Below are positions 1-8,254 of a stretch of DNA of 33,592 nucleotides, one piece after another (position 1 is the stretch's first letter; each line of letters opens with the position of its first letter). The notes under the pieces are model-generated. The model ran no database searches, was not told where the DNA came from, and was given only the letters and a program-made list of their open reading frames with translations. The translations under genes were made by a program, and so were the position numbers. The stretch lies in contig CANJXY010000019.1 of assembly GCA_947478925.1 (NCBI GenBank), forward strand, positions 1-33,592, written 5' to 3'. The stretch comes from Hyphomonadaceae bacterium (GTDB lineage Bacteria > Pseudomonadota > Alphaproteobacteria > Caulobacterales > Hyphomonadaceae).

Positions 1-1
1 C

Positions 2-334
2 GTTGATGACAATGAGTTGGTGGCAAGCATGCTCGTCCAAACGCTGAATGCCTCAGGCTTCGATGCGGAGTATGCGCTGTCTGGCGAGAAGGCGCTTGCA
101 CGTGAGACAAGCAGCTTTGACGCTGTCGTTACCGATTTCCGGATGCCAGGCATGGACGGGCATGAGCTAGCTGTGCGTTTGAAGACTGCCCGCCCAAGTC
201 TGCCGATCATCATCTATTCTGGGCAAGGTGGGCATATTGCCCATAGCGCTCTTTTCAGTGCGGTTCTCTCCAAGCCGATAAAGCCCGCAGAATTGGTTGA
301 CGCAGTCCGTCAGTCCATTGCGAATGTCTTGTGA
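2..334 (+). CDS. response regulator receiver-domain protein (5' end cut by window edge)
   Basis: The reading frame is already open at base 2 and begins V-D-D-N, the acidic pair that starts a CheY-like receiver domain, so the true start lies outside the window. The phosphoacceptor Asp is in the segment VVTDFRMPGMDG. The conserved Thr/Ser position falls near IIIYSGQG and the Lys-Pro switch in LSKPIKP. The protein ends right after the last receiver helix, so no DNA-binding or enzymatic output domain follows. It could be a stand-alone CheY/Spo0F-like protein or the receiver tail of a hybrid histidine kinase whose body lies upstream; the window cannot decide. A chemoreceptor gene lies 1 kb away but is not in an operon with it. 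Confidence 0.85.
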   Translation, partial: VDDNELVASMLVQTLNASGFDAEYALSGEKALARETSSFDAVVTDFRMPGMDGHELAVRLKTARPSLPIIIYSGQGGHIAHSALFSAVLSKPIKPAELVDAVRQSIANVL

Positions 335-392
335 AGGACAACCTTTGAGCGCGATGCTGAAGGCCTCGCGCTGAAGCAGTGAGGTGCCAGTG

Positions 393-415
393 CAGAGTGC
401 TCTGTCAGCACTCTG
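393..415. terminator. 9-bp hairpin between convergent genes
   Basis: CAGAGTGCT and its exact complement AGCACTCTG are separated by 5 nt. The hairpin lies between the response-regulator stop and the stop of the minus-strand gene ending at 431. A second, weaker inverted repeat (AGCGCGA/TCGCGCT, 348-372) precedes it. Neither is followed by a T-run, so a bidirectional terminator is an inference from position. Confidence 0.4.
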
Positions 416-430
416 ATGTCGCAGCGCCTT

Positions 431-775
431 CTAGCGCCCATTCTCCGGCGTTGAACGAGACGGCGATCCATTCGCGAGCGTCTTGAGTATGAAATCAAAA
501 GAGTACCCTGCGCGATCGCGAAGGAAGATCTGAAGAACCGTTTCGTACCAGCCGCGTCGCGAGTCGAAGTAGTTTAACAAGCGGTGATAGCGAGCTGCGC
601 GCCCGGCAGCGCTATCCGGTGGTGCGGATCTTGACCGGCGGTGACGTGCTTTCGTCATGTGGTAGTAAGCCAGACTTTTGTTGCGAAAGCACGCCGTACA
701 GACGCGCCGATGCTTGCGAAAGTCGGACGGATAGTTCTTTTCGATTTTGCACGACCTACACAAGGCGACAGTCAT
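431..775 (-). CDS. small hypothetical protein with paired CxxC motifs
   Basis: This is a 114-residue protein of unknown function. The N-terminal third carries two CxxC pairs (CRSC, about residues 6-9, and CTAC, about 27-30) spaced like a treble-clef or zinc-ribbon fold, with an intervening segment rich in Lys, Asp and Phe. Arg-rich helices follow and the C-terminal tail is polar. This layout recalls short HNH-neighbouring or phage-type zinc proteins (CxxC...K..F....R.C..C), but the HNH His-Asn-His residues are not evident. The start at 775 is chosen because GGAG lies 6 nt upstream; a longer GTG start at 808 has no Shine-Dalgarno. No operon partner is visible. Confidence 0.55.
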   Translation of the reverse strand: MTVALCRSCKIEKNYPSDFRKHRRVCTACFRNKSLAYYHMTKARHRRSRSAPPDSAAGRAARYHRLLNYFDSRRGWYETVLQIFLRDRAGYSFDFILKTLANGSPSRSTPENGR

Positions 776-1318
776 TACCCGCTCCGGTAAGCGCCTGATT
801 GAGGTCACTGCGATATTGACCCGCGTATGCGTGACCGATCGGGCCGCCCCTCGATCACTGCCAAAGGTTTTGGGGAGTCGCGGGTGATGTCATCTAGACG
901 TAGCGCTAGTGCTTTGGACGAGCTGGTTGGAGTGCTCGCGAGGCGTAGCCGGCGAATACGCGAGTGGGGGCGTTTCTCCAGGCCATGACCGGCTCCGCGT
1001 CGAGCAAGGGCTCCGCTGGCCATGCCGCGGCTGACCTCAGAGGCGATGATCGACTAACTTAAGACTCGGACCACCCGGTGGGGCCGATCAAAGGCCTGTC
1101 TCCATTGGTTCGTTGGATCGCCTGAACCATCTCTGATGGCACGCATCGAGGCTCCCTCCTAAGCGTGAACAGATCACCACGCCGTTTTTACGAGTATGGC
1201 CAGACGGCGGTGAACTGCGCCCGACCATGCCGTAATGGTAAACCGACCGGCTTCGAATCTTAATCATATGCAAATCTTTTGTAACGACGCTAACCCCACA
1301 CCACATGGGGACTTTCCA
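776..1318. other. gene-poor spacer, 543 bp
   Basis: No convincing long gene is seen. The only item of note is a 30-codon minus-strand reading frame (1146 down to 1054, starting MRAIRDGSGDP) with AGGAGG 8 nt before its ATG. It matches nothing I recognise and may be a gene remnant or chance. The last 100 bp should hold the chemoreceptor promoter, but no clear -35/-10 pair was found. Confidence 0.4.
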
Positions 1319-2824
1319 ATGCTGACAGGTACAAAATCTCGCCCAGCAAAGTCTTCGGAGCGCGATATAAATGGGATGGTCGTGGCCATCGACCGCGTCA
1401 TGGCCGTGATCGAGTTCTCGACGGACGGAAACGTCCTCTCGGCTAACGCCAATTTCTCCACCGCGCTGGGCTTCTCGCTCGATGAGATCAAAGGTCGCCA
1501 TCACCGGATGTTTGTCGACCCGGCCTATGCGAGCAGCGAGGCTTACAGACAGTTCTGGGACAAACTCAACCGCGGCGAGTTCGTAGCCGGCGAGTTCAAG
1601 CGCTTCGCCAAGGGTGGCAGAGAAATCTGGCTGCAGGCGTCATACAATCCGATCAAGGATTCCTCCGGCCGCGTGACGCGCGTCGTCAAGTTTGCAACCG
1701 ACATCACCGACGCCAAGAACAAGGCCATGGACGCTCAGGGACAGATGGAGGCGATTGGCCGGAGCCAGGCTGTCATCGAGTTCAATCTTGATGGAACCAT
1801 CATCACAGCGAATGCAAACTTCCTGGGCGCGATCGGATATTCGCTGGAAGAAATCCGCGGCCGCCATCATCAGATGTTCGTGGACAAGGCTTTCGCCAAT
1901 TCAGCCGAGTACAAGCAATTCTGGGAGTCCTTGCGGCGAGGGGAGTTCCAGGCAGCCGAGTACAAGCGCATCGGGAAGGGCGACAAGGCGATCTGGATCC
2001 AGGCGAGTTACAACCCGATCAAGAATGCCGACGGCGTGCCCACAAAGGTCGTCAAGTATGCGACTGACATTACCGCGCAAGTTGAGCGGCGGCTGCGTAA
2101 TGAAAGACTGTCTGTCGAAATCGATCGAGAGCTCGCGGGCGTATCCGGAAGCGTTCGCTCCGTCTCCCAGCAAGCCAGTGACGTGGCCAGCGCCGTAACC
2201 GAAACCTCAGCCACGATTCAGAGTGTGGCCGCCGCCGCCGAAGAACTGACGTCATCAATTTCCGAGATCTCGTCGAGCATATCATCGTCAAAACGATCAA
2301 CCGACGAAGCCAGTGAGTTGACCAGAAGCGCTGATTCATCAGCTGCAGCGCTCACCAAGACCGCACAGCAAATGTCGGGGATCGTTGATATCATCGACGA
2401 CATAGCCTCGCAGATCAATCTTCTTGCGCTCAACGCAACCATCGAGTCAGCCCGCGCAGGGGAGGCGGGCCGCGGATTTGCCGTCGTCGCGGCGGAAGTG
2501 AAGCAGCTCGCAGCTCAGGTCTCTTCGGCCACAAAAACGATTTCGGGAGAAATCAACGGCGTCCAGACTGTGTCGGCAGAGGTTGTGGGTTCGCTCAAGG
2601 CGATTCAGAAATCTGTGTCAGGAATCGCAGACAGCATCTCGTCAGTGGCTTCGGCCGTCGAACAGCAGTCGGCTGCTACGTCGGAGATATCCTCGACAAT
2701 GCAAGCGGCGTCCGGCGCCGTGACCAGTATCGATCAGGGCATAAACACTATCGCGAGCTCAATGGAGAAGGCAGCGCACGGCGTCGCACAGGTTCAAGAC
2801 AATGTGCGCGTCCTGGTCGCATAG
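1319..2824 (+). CDS. soluble methyl-accepting chemotaxis protein with tandem PAS domains
   Basis: This 501-residue chemoreceptor has two PAS domains (about 28-130 and 150-252) followed by an MCP signalling domain (about 275-500). The signalling hairpin tip [22 protein letters not shown] is canonical and would contact CheA and CheW. There is no transmembrane segment and no HAMP domain, so it is expected to be cytoplasmic and to sense an internal cue such as redox state or a PAS-bound cofactor. The two PAS domains are clearly duplicates: both have [28 protein letters not shown] and V-ATDIT at matching positions. The start at 1319 has GGGGA 7 nt upstream; an ATG at 1235 would add 28 unlike residues and lacks a Shine-Dalgarno. 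No other che gene is in the window. Confidence 0.92.
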   Translation: MLTGTKSRPAKSSERDINGMVVAIDRVMAVIEFSTDGNVLSANANFSTALGFSLDEIKGRHHRMFVDPAYASSEAYRQFWDKLNRGEFVAGEFKRFAKGGREIWLQASYNPIKDSSGRVTRVVKFATDITDAKNKAMDAQGQMEAIGRSQAVIEFNLDGTIITANANFLGAIGYSLEEIRGRHHQMFVDKAFANSAEYKQFWESLRRGEFQAAEYKRIGKGDKAIWIQASYNPIKNADGVPTKVVKYATDITAQVERRLRNERLSVEIDRELAGVSGSVRSVSQQASDVASAVTETSATIQSVAAAAEELTSSISEISSSISSSKRSTDEASELTRSADSSAAALTKTAQQMSGIVDIIDDIASQINLLALNATIESARAGEAGRGFAVVAAEVKQLAAQVSSATKTISGEINGVQTVSAEVVGSLKAIQKSVSGIADSISSVASAVEQQSAATSEISSTMQAASGAVTSIDQGINTIASSMEKAAHGVAQVQDNVRVLVA

Positions 2825-3054
2825 GTTTGATGCCGACTGGAATGACTGCAGCAATGTTTTCGCGCCTGGCGCAGCGCGTCAATGACTGCTTGTGTACGAC
2901 TCCCGCCGCGACGCAGCACTGTCCTTGACTGGCAAGGATGGGGCGCCTCAGCCGGATTGTCATATTCTGTATTCCAGCCGCGCTTGTGTAATTCCCGCTG
3001 TTCGTCGCTCGGCGCGCGAGCGACATCTTCGGCTGTAACCTCAACCGCCGTCAT
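2794..3054 (-). CDS. possible small hypothetical protein, or remnant of one
   Basis: This is an 86-codon frame in the 342-bp spacer after the chemoreceptor (2825-3166). The first half ([19 protein letters not shown], then acidic and polar residues) has a protein-like composition. The second half turns into Arg/Ser/His-rich sequence like non-coding DNA, and the end runs 31 bp into the chemoreceptor gene. AAGGG lies only about 3 nt before the ATG. It is reported because its N-terminus looks coding; it may be the stub of a decayed gene. No function can be suggested. Confidence 0.25.
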   Translation of the reverse strand: MTAVEVTAEDVARAPSDEQRELHKRGWNTEYDNPAEAPHPCQSRTVLRRGGSRTQAVIDALRQARKHCCSHSSRHQTYATRTRTLS

Positions 3055-3166
3055 AGACCCTTGGCGAGATCGTTCTCATCGCGAGGAAGCCCAGGGTTGT
3101 TGACTGCTCAAAGGTAATCCATCGCCCCCCCAAGTGGTCGATATTGCACGCGCCCCATGGCCTGAC

Positions 3167-5098
3167 CTAAAGCGCGGGCTCCGACGACATCTCGAACCGT
3201 TGGTGCATCAGCGTTGTCGAGACGACGCGCTGGATGCGGCCCTCATAGGCCGGGCGTTGGTCGGGGGGGCAGGTCTGCATTTCCTTGAAGGCCTGACGGG
3301 CCTTGGCGGGATCGAAGATCGGCTGCTCGTCGAGGGCGCGCGAGGCGAGGACGTCGGCCATCATGGTCATCATCGGGTCGCCCACGGCGGCGGGTGGCGA
3401 GGTGAAGGGGTGCTTCTCCCGATTGTAGACTTCCTCGATCAGTACATCCTTCGCAGCCTCCCGCAGGACATGCTTCTCGCGATACCCCCTGAGCTTCATC
3501 GAAATCGGCACGCGGGCGGCATAGTGGGCCACGTGATGGTCCAGGAAGGGTACACGCCCTTCGATCGAATGCGCCATTTCCATCCGGTCGCCGAGGAAGG
3601 TGAGGATGAAGTTCGCAAGGTGGGTTTTCGAGTTGACGTAGAGCGCCTGGTGCAACCGGTCGCGGCCGGCGACCGCAGTCGAGAGCGGCAGGCGGTCCAG
3701 CACGTCAGCATAGACGGACTTTCCTTTCACGGAGCTGGCGACCTCGTCGCGCAGCCATTCCGAAGCGGTGACGCCCATGGCGCCGAAGCTTTCGATGAAG
3801 GAGGGCAGGAAGCCGAGGCGGTTGACGACCTCGACGAAGATCGGATTGTCAGCGGCCTGCTGCATGAAGATGGAGCGTGTGGCGGAGTTTGACTCGAACA
3901 TCTGCGCGAGCAGCGCTTCAGTCTCCTTCTGCGTGCGTGTGCCGGGGTGGTGCAGCAGGGCATCGCGGCGGAACGTGGCATACCCGCCGAGCAGTTCGTC
4001 CGAGCCCTCGCCGGTGAAGACCACTTTCAGGCCGGCGTCGCGTACGGCCTTCGAGAGGAGGTACTTCGCGGCGCCGTGACCGTTCACCATCGGTGTTTCG
4101 GAATGCCAGACAGCGTCCGCATAGGCGTCGGCGAGCGCCTGGCGCGTGACCGGAACCTGATGGTAGGTTGCCCCGACAAACTCGGCCTGGCGGCGGGCAA
4201 TGGGGCTCTCATCCCAGACGGGATTGTCGAATGCGAGGGTGTAGGCGCGGATCGGCCGCGACATCTGGGCTTGCGCGAGGCCGAGCACAGCGCAACTGTC
4301 GATGCCCCCCGAGAGATAGCAGCCGACCTCCACGTCAGCGACCATTCGCTCGCGGACAGCGTCGCTCAGCACTTCGCGGAAGCCAGCGACAACTTCCTTT
4401 TCAGAGCGCTTGTCCGCGGCGGTCTCTTCAGTGGTTGGGAAATCCCAATCCCAGTAGCGGTATATCTGCACGTCGTTGCCGCGCGCGATGGCGTAGCAGC
4501 CCTGCGGAACCGAGCGGATACCGGCAAACATGGTCCGTTCGTGATTGCGGACGATGTAGAGGTCCTGCCACGCAGCTTCGGCGTCCCAGGCGGCGGGTAC
4601 GCCCAGCGCCAGCAGCGCCTTGATCTCGGAGCTGAAGAACACACCCTCCGGCGTCACGGCATAGAACAGCGGCTTGATGCCGAAGCGGTCGCGGATAGCG
4701 ATCATGATATCGCGCCGCTGGTCGGCGATCAGAACGGCAAACTCGCCACGCAACTGCTCGGTCGCGCGCAGGCCACACTGCAGGTAGAGGTGAAGCGCGA
4801 TCTCGCTGTCCGAATCTGTTTGGAACTTGGCGCCCTTTGCGCGGAGCTCGTCACGAACTTTCTGGTAGCCGTAGAACTCGCCGTTGACGGCGAGGTGGAC
4901 GTCGCCCTCGGCGTTGGACATCGGTTGATCGCCATTACTGAGACCGATGATCGAGAGGCGGGTGTGCCCGAGGAAAAAGCGGCCGCCGCTCCATTGGCGC
5001 TGACCGTCGGGGCCGCGATGATCGAGAGCGTGCAGCGCTTTCTCGATGCGCTCACGCGCGATCGGCTTGCGTGCAATTCCGCCAAGAAGCCCACACAT
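3167..5098 (-). CDS. asnB: asparagine synthase (glutamine-hydrolysing)
   Basis: The enzyme converts aspartate, glutamine and ATP to asparagine. The start at 5098 is set by chemistry: the next residue is Cys2, the class II glutaminase nucleophile (MCGLLGG), and GGAG lies 7 nt upstream. The frame extends 12 residues further but that would bury the nucleophile. The glutaminase domain (1 to about 200) has HRGPDG near 27-32 and VNGEFYG near 71-77. The synthetase domain has the ATP pyrophosphatase loop SGGIDS at 263-268 and the later TGEGSDELLGGY. At 643 residues it is about 90 longer than E. coli AsnB and closer in size to actinobacterial AsnB types. Some such enzymes amidate other carboxylates (surface sugars, peptides), so a non-asparagine acceptor is possible. 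No operon partner. Confidence 0.9.
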   Translation of the reverse strand: MCGLLGGIARKPIARERIEKALHALDHRGPDGQRQWSGGRFFLGHTRLSIIGLSNGDQPMSNAEGDVHLAVNGEFYGYQKVRDELRAKGAKFQTDSDSEIALHLYLQCGLRATEQLRGEFAVLIADQRRDIMIAIRDRFGIKPLFYAVTPEGVFFSSEIKALLALGVPAAWDAEAAWQDLYIVRNHERTMFAGIRSVPQGCYAIARGNDVQIYRYWDWDFPTTEETAADKRSEKEVVAGFREVLSDAVRERMVADVEVGCYLSGGIDSCAVLGLAQAQMSRPIRAYTLAFDNPVWDESPIARRQAEFVGATYHQVPVTRQALADAYADAVWHSETPMVNGHGAAKYLLSKAVRDAGLKVVFTGEGSDELLGGYATFRRDALLHHPGTRTQKETEALLAQMFESNSATRSIFMQQAADNPIFVEVVNRLGFLPSFIESFGAMGVTASEWLRDEVASSVKGKSVYADVLDRLPLSTAVAGRDRLHQALYVNSKTHLANFILTFLGDRMEMAHSIEGRVPFLDHHVAHYAARVPISMKLRGYREKHVLREAAKDVLIEEVYNREKHPFTSPPAAVGDPMMTMMADVLASRALDEQPIFDPAKARQAFKEMQTCPPDQRPAYEGRIQRVVSTTLMHQRFEMSSEPAL

Positions 5099-5505
5099 GT
5101 CGTTTCTCCGCGGCGTCGTGTCAGCGCACGACACTCTTGTTGGAGACGGACCGGGCTCCGGACGTCGGCTATTGTCAAGAATTTCTTCAACTCACTTGCG
5201 GATCACCGCAACGGCAACCTCAAGCGGGGCCCGCCTTCAACGGCCATCCGACGCATGACTGCAACTGGGCGATAACCTGCCGATCATGCAGCCCACATCT
5301 AACGTCTGCAATGCGCTCGAAAATGCCCGGGCCAACTTATCCGACAAGAGCTTGGCGGACGGGCTGATGTTTTCTCTCGACCAATCCGCCTTTGCCTAAA
5401 GGTCATCAGCAGGCTGGAAGCTGGAGCGATTGGCTCATCGATCTACCCTTCAGGGTCCGCGGACGGGCTATCGCGTCGCGCAGCGAGCGCCTGTCCTGGG
5501 GCAGC
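5099..5505. other. spacer, 407 bp, between asnB start and the SOUL gene stop
   Basis: No established gene. On the minus strand a TTGACA (near 5175-5180) lies 75-80 bp before the asparagine synthase start, but no good -10 stands at the right distance. On the plus strand, 5286-5399 is open for 37 codons (MQPTSNVCNALENARANLSD...) with plausible composition but no Shine-Dalgarno. A second frame just after it also looks protein-like, which might mean a decayed gene. Confidence 0.3.
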
Positions 5506-6132
5506 CTATGGCTTGGCGAGCTCGACCATCACTTCATTGCGCCTGAAGAATGGCAGCGTCCATGGCGGGTCGTAGAAGGCATAGACGGGCGCTCCGACCG
5601 GGGTCAGGCCGAGATTTGCGACCTGTTTCATCAGATCGGCGCGCATCTGCTCCATCTCGCCTGCCGAACCCAGACCGGAAAACCGCACGACGGCCATGCG
5701 CTTTGCCGGATGGGGGATGAGTTTCACGTTCGGATTAACCGGAGCAGGTAGCGTTTCCATGGTGTAGTTGGCAGGCATGGTGAAGCCGACTGTCCAGCTG
5801 CTGGCGCTATCTGCACGCTGGGTCACCGGCGCAGTCATGGCAATCTGCTCGCGCGGCGCCTGCGTTACCGGCGCAGTCATGGCGATCTGAGGCCCGTTGC
5901 GGTCCTTGGCGAATATGTAGTCGGCAAGCGGCTGGAAGCCGGCATTGCGGGCGCGCTCAGCCCCGCCCTGCAGGGTTACTTCCGCCACGATGATCGGGGC
6001 ATAGTCCCGGATCTCGAAACTCCCCTGTTTTGTCACCAGGGTGAAGGCCGGTTCCTCTGTAGCCATAGCAGGCGATACACCCCACACCGTTACAGCAAGA
6101 GCCAGAATTATCCTGCGGGCAGCTTTCATCAT
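5506..6132 (-). CDS. secreted SOUL-family haem-binding protein
   Basis: The protein belongs to the SOUL/HBP family, small beta-barrel proteins that bind haem or tetrapyrroles. From the start at 6132 the N-terminus is a signal peptide (MMKAARRIILALAVTVWGVSPAMA, cleaved before TEEP), so it should act in the periplasm. Family signatures include FEIRDYAPIIVAEV, the IAMTAPV motif, and the C-terminal NEVMVEL. The IAMTAPVTQ segment occurs twice, 14 residues apart, encoded by a 42-bp near-exact repeat (5822-5847 and 5864-5889). An upstream extension from 6171 would put 13 residues before the signal peptide and is less likely. It is divergent from the DCC-family gene at 6325, which suggests a shared control region at 6133-6318. 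Confidence 0.88.
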   Translation of the reverse strand: MMKAARRIILALAVTVWGVSPAMATEEPAFTLVTKQGSFEIRDYAPIIVAEVTLQGGAERARNAGFQPLADYIFAKDRNGPQIAMTAPVTQAPREQIAMTAPVTQRADSASSWTVGFTMPANYTMETLPAPVNPNVKLIPHPAKRMAVVRFSGLGSAGEMEQMRADLMKQVANLGLTPVGAPVYAFYDPPWTLPFFRRNEVMVELAKP

Positions 6133-6324
6133 GAGACCCAGTACGCGCGGCAGGTGATTTTGGACCACCACGCATCCCAGATCTCCATGAGGCCCCCAGT
6201 GCGAACACGCCTCGATCGGCGTCAGGACACCCGCCGATCCAGGGTCTGATGACCATCACAGCGACCTCGGACTACAGGGCGGATTGCGTGGGCAGTCTGT
6301 GCGCACCATGTAGAGGCCATGACA

Positions 6325-6672
6325 ATGCCTCAGCTGACAGTGTGGTTTGACGGGGTGTGTCCGCTTTGTCGCCGCGAGATTTCGTTCATCAGGCGCCTCG
6401 ATTCCCGTGGTGCGATCCGATTTGTAGATGTGGCCAGCGAGCATGGCGATTGCCCTCTTGATCGAGCAGAACTGCTCGCAAGGTTTCACGCAAAGGAAGA
6501 TGACGGCCCGCTGCTTTCAGGCGCAGCCGCCTTCGCGGCGATGTGGAGAAAAATCCCCCTGCTGCGTCCCGTCGGTCTCCTCGCCAGGTGGAGCCCGGTG
6601 CTGTGGCTTTTCGAACGGCTTTACGTCCTGTTCTTGCGCGTACGGCCTGCATTGCAGAAATTGGCGCGGTGA
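6325..6672 (+). CDS. DCC-family thiol-disulfide oxidoreductase (DUF393)
   Basis: This 115-residue protein has the family-defining N-terminal block WFDGVCPLCRREI, with a CxxC (Cys12 and Cys15) preceded by D-G-V. The following strand (IRFVDVASE) and an AAAFAAMWRKIP segment also match DUF393. The family is predicted to have a thioredoxin-like fold with redox function; substrates are unknown. The C-terminus (LLARWSPVLWLFERLYVLF) is hydrophobic and may touch the membrane. The start at 6325 has GAGG at 8 nt; an ATG 6 nt earlier (6319) is only 2 nt from that site. It diverges from the SOUL gene. Confidence 0.87.
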   Translation: MPQLTVWFDGVCPLCRREISFIRRLDSRGAIRFVDVASEHGDCPLDRAELLARFHAKEDDGPLLSGAAAFAAMWRKIPLLRPVGLLARWSPVLWLFERLYVLFLRVRPALQKLAR

Positions 6673-6704
6673 GCAGGTCGGAGATCGTCAGGCCTATCGC
6701 ATGG

Positions 6705-6911
6705 TTACTGGATAGGCCGCGCTCCGGCGTTTCCCGCTTCAATCGCCGCAAGACATTCGAGGATGTCGTCCCAGGCCGCCAGCGCCTCCACATCGCCGAC
6801 AGCCGCAAACTCAGCTGCGCGCATCACCGCAATCACTTCGGCATCGTCCCCATACTGGCCGATCAGCGCCAAAGCCGTGGACCTGGTCTGCTCATCAAAG
6901 TCTCGCGTCAT
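6705..6911 (-). CDS. small acidic hypothetical protein
   Basis: The protein has 68 residues and is Ala/Glu/Asp-rich and helical, with the pattern GQYGDDAEVIAVMRAAEFAAVGDVEALAAWDDIL. That pattern resembles a recurring family of short alphaproteobacterial proteins of unknown function (a run like DAE-IA-MRAAE-AA-GD---LA-WD). The start at 6911 gives the natural N-terminus MTRDFDE; the longer start at 6950 adds Arg-rich sequence. Neither start has a good Shine-Dalgarno. It converges with the DCC gene and shares no operon. Confidence 0.6.
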   Translation of the reverse strand: MTRDFDEQTRSTALALIGQYGDDAEVIAVMRAAEFAAVGDVEALAAWDDILECLAAIEAGNAGARPIQ

Positions 6912-7092
6912 CTGTAAATCTGTCCAACGTCGTCGCCTCGATGCAAGCATTTTGGCGCTTGTGATCTATGGCTCTTACGCAGCCTGGCCACAGCCGGATG
7001 CTCGATGGCGGTTTCGGGTAGCCCGCTGCTAGCTTGTGGACGTTTCGCTTCTGGAGCTTGTCCGCTTCGAGCTGGCGTCTAGCCTCTGCGGC

Positions 7093-7359
7093 ATGGTCCC
7101 TTCGCCCCGGAAAATCTCGCTCGCCCAAGCCGTGAAGCAGGGCGACACGGCCCTCATAATCTATTGCGCGACCTTCGATCCCAAGGCCCATAGCTATAGC
7201 GGCGGGCCACGCACCTGTTCCCACAAGCGGGAGATCCATATGAGCGAGGCGCTTGCCATGTTTGGTGAACAGACAAGCCTCAGCGACTTGCCCGTCAGAT
7301 GCTCCCTTTGCGGCGGTCGGGACTTCATCGCGCGTGGGGTGCGAACCGAGGCGGGGTAG
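7093..7359 (+). CDS. small hypothetical protein with putative zinc-ribbon C-terminus
   Basis: The 88-residue product has cysteines and histidines in a zinc-ribbon-like order: Cys in ALIIYCATF, then TCSHKREIHM, then CSLCGGRDF near the C-terminus. The middle (EALAMFGEQTSLSDLP) fits short alphaproteobacterial proteins of the type C..C.H..E.........L..RC..CG.R, whose function is not known. The start is uncertain: the ATG at 7093 has no Shine-Dalgarno, and the frame is open back to a TTG at 7036. It sits alone between minus-strand genes. Confidence 0.45.
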   Translation: MVPSPRKISLAQAVKQGDTALIIYCATFDPKAHSYSGGPRTCSHKREIHMSEALAMFGEQTSLSDLPVRCSLCGGRDFIARGVRTEAG

Positions 7360-7511
7360 CTGCGACGTCCCCGCCGCCAGGCCGTATCTCTGTCGAGCAG
7401 AAGCAGCTCAGCGGCGTGGAGCGGTTGCTGCAGCTTGAGAGCGACATCGCTTGGCGCCGTGAGCCACGTTTGAGCCTCGCACCAGTTCTGGCGCTCACCG
7501 GCACGCGAGCC

Positions 7512-8123
7512 TTAGTTCAGACACGTTACGTCTGTCGGCTTGCTGACCAGGAACTCGTTCGCGTTCTGCCGTATCGTTCGGAAACTGCGAATGCCGGAGG
7601 CGCAGGGCGGGGGGGTGACTGTGGCCTGCATCTGCGTGTCGCCTGCGTTCTTCTTGCTCACCTGTACGAACACGGACGGGAAGTTGTTGAACTGAAACGT
7701 CACGGGGCCCGTCGTGCCTGCGATCACCGCGTTGGGCGTACCGCATTCGCCCGCGACGAGACCGCGCCCGTCCATATCGATGCGCACCTTTGCCGGCTTG
7801 AACTCCTGCGAGACGATTATGCGGGTCGGCGCATAGATTGTCCGGGTTACCCCGGATGTGTCTTTGACTGTCACCATCTCATATGTGATCCGGCTGTCAC
7901 TGTAAGGAAACGTGCCTGACGTCTGTGCGGCCCCGAAATCCTTGCAGATGATGGTAACGCCGCCTGTGACGGGAGCCGTTGGAGGTTTGACCGCGGAGAC
8001 AGGGTTCACCACCGGCGCCTTGGGTGGCGTCGGCGGCGTTGGTTTTTGCGCGTTCGCCCCGCCGAGCGCGCCGAGCGCGATGAGCGCTGTTAGCGCGACC
8101 AGCGTTCGCGAAACCTTCGGCAT
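7512..8123 (-). CDS. secreted hypothetical protein with four cysteines
   Basis: The 203-residue protein starts with a clear signal peptide (MPKVSRTLVALTALIALGALG, cleaved after GANA). A Pro-rich linker follows (about 26-52), then a mature domain with four cysteines (IICKDF, GECGTP, PPPCAS and the C-terminal VTCLN), enough for two disulfides. TAGGAGG lies 6 nt before the ATG, one of the best ribosome sites in the window, so it is probably well translated. I do not recognise the family. The beta-rich look of the mature part (TYEMVTV, RIIVSQEF, VRIDMD, VTFQFNNF) suggests a small periplasmic or surface domain. Confidence 0.75.
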   Translation of the reverse strand: MPKVSRTLVALTALIALGALGGANAQKPTPPTPPKAPVVNPVSAVKPPTAPVTGGVTIICKDFGAAQTSGTFPYSDSRITYEMVTVKDTSGVTRTIYAPTRIIVSQEFKPAKVRIDMDGRGLVAGECGTPNAVIAGTTGPVTFQFNNFPSVFVQVSKKNAGDTQMQATVTPPPCASGIRSFRTIRQNANEFLVSKPTDVTCLN

Positions 8124-8254
8124 GCCTGCCTCCTAAGGATATCTACGGGAAGGTTAGGCCTGTTCGCCGCCATGACCAATTCGAAGCGGCACGCCCGCTT
8201 GCCGGGACCCTGGTTTCCGGTCATTGGTCCGTTTCGACTGCGAGGAGACAGGTT

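Noticed and set aside
5170-5200. TTGACA on the minus strand as the asparagine synthase promoter
   Set aside because: No acceptable -10 lies 16-18 nt downstream.
3947-5275. 442-codon plus-strand open frame
   Set aside because: It is antisense to the asparagine synthase, whose catalytic motifs are all in frame; a long shadow frame is usual in GC-rich DNA.
7299-7919. 206-codon plus-strand frame whose first part (GRISVEQKQLSGVERLLQLE) looks protein-like
   Set aside because: It runs antisense through most of the secreted-protein gene, which has a perfect SD and signal peptide; at best 7360-7510 holds a small remnant.
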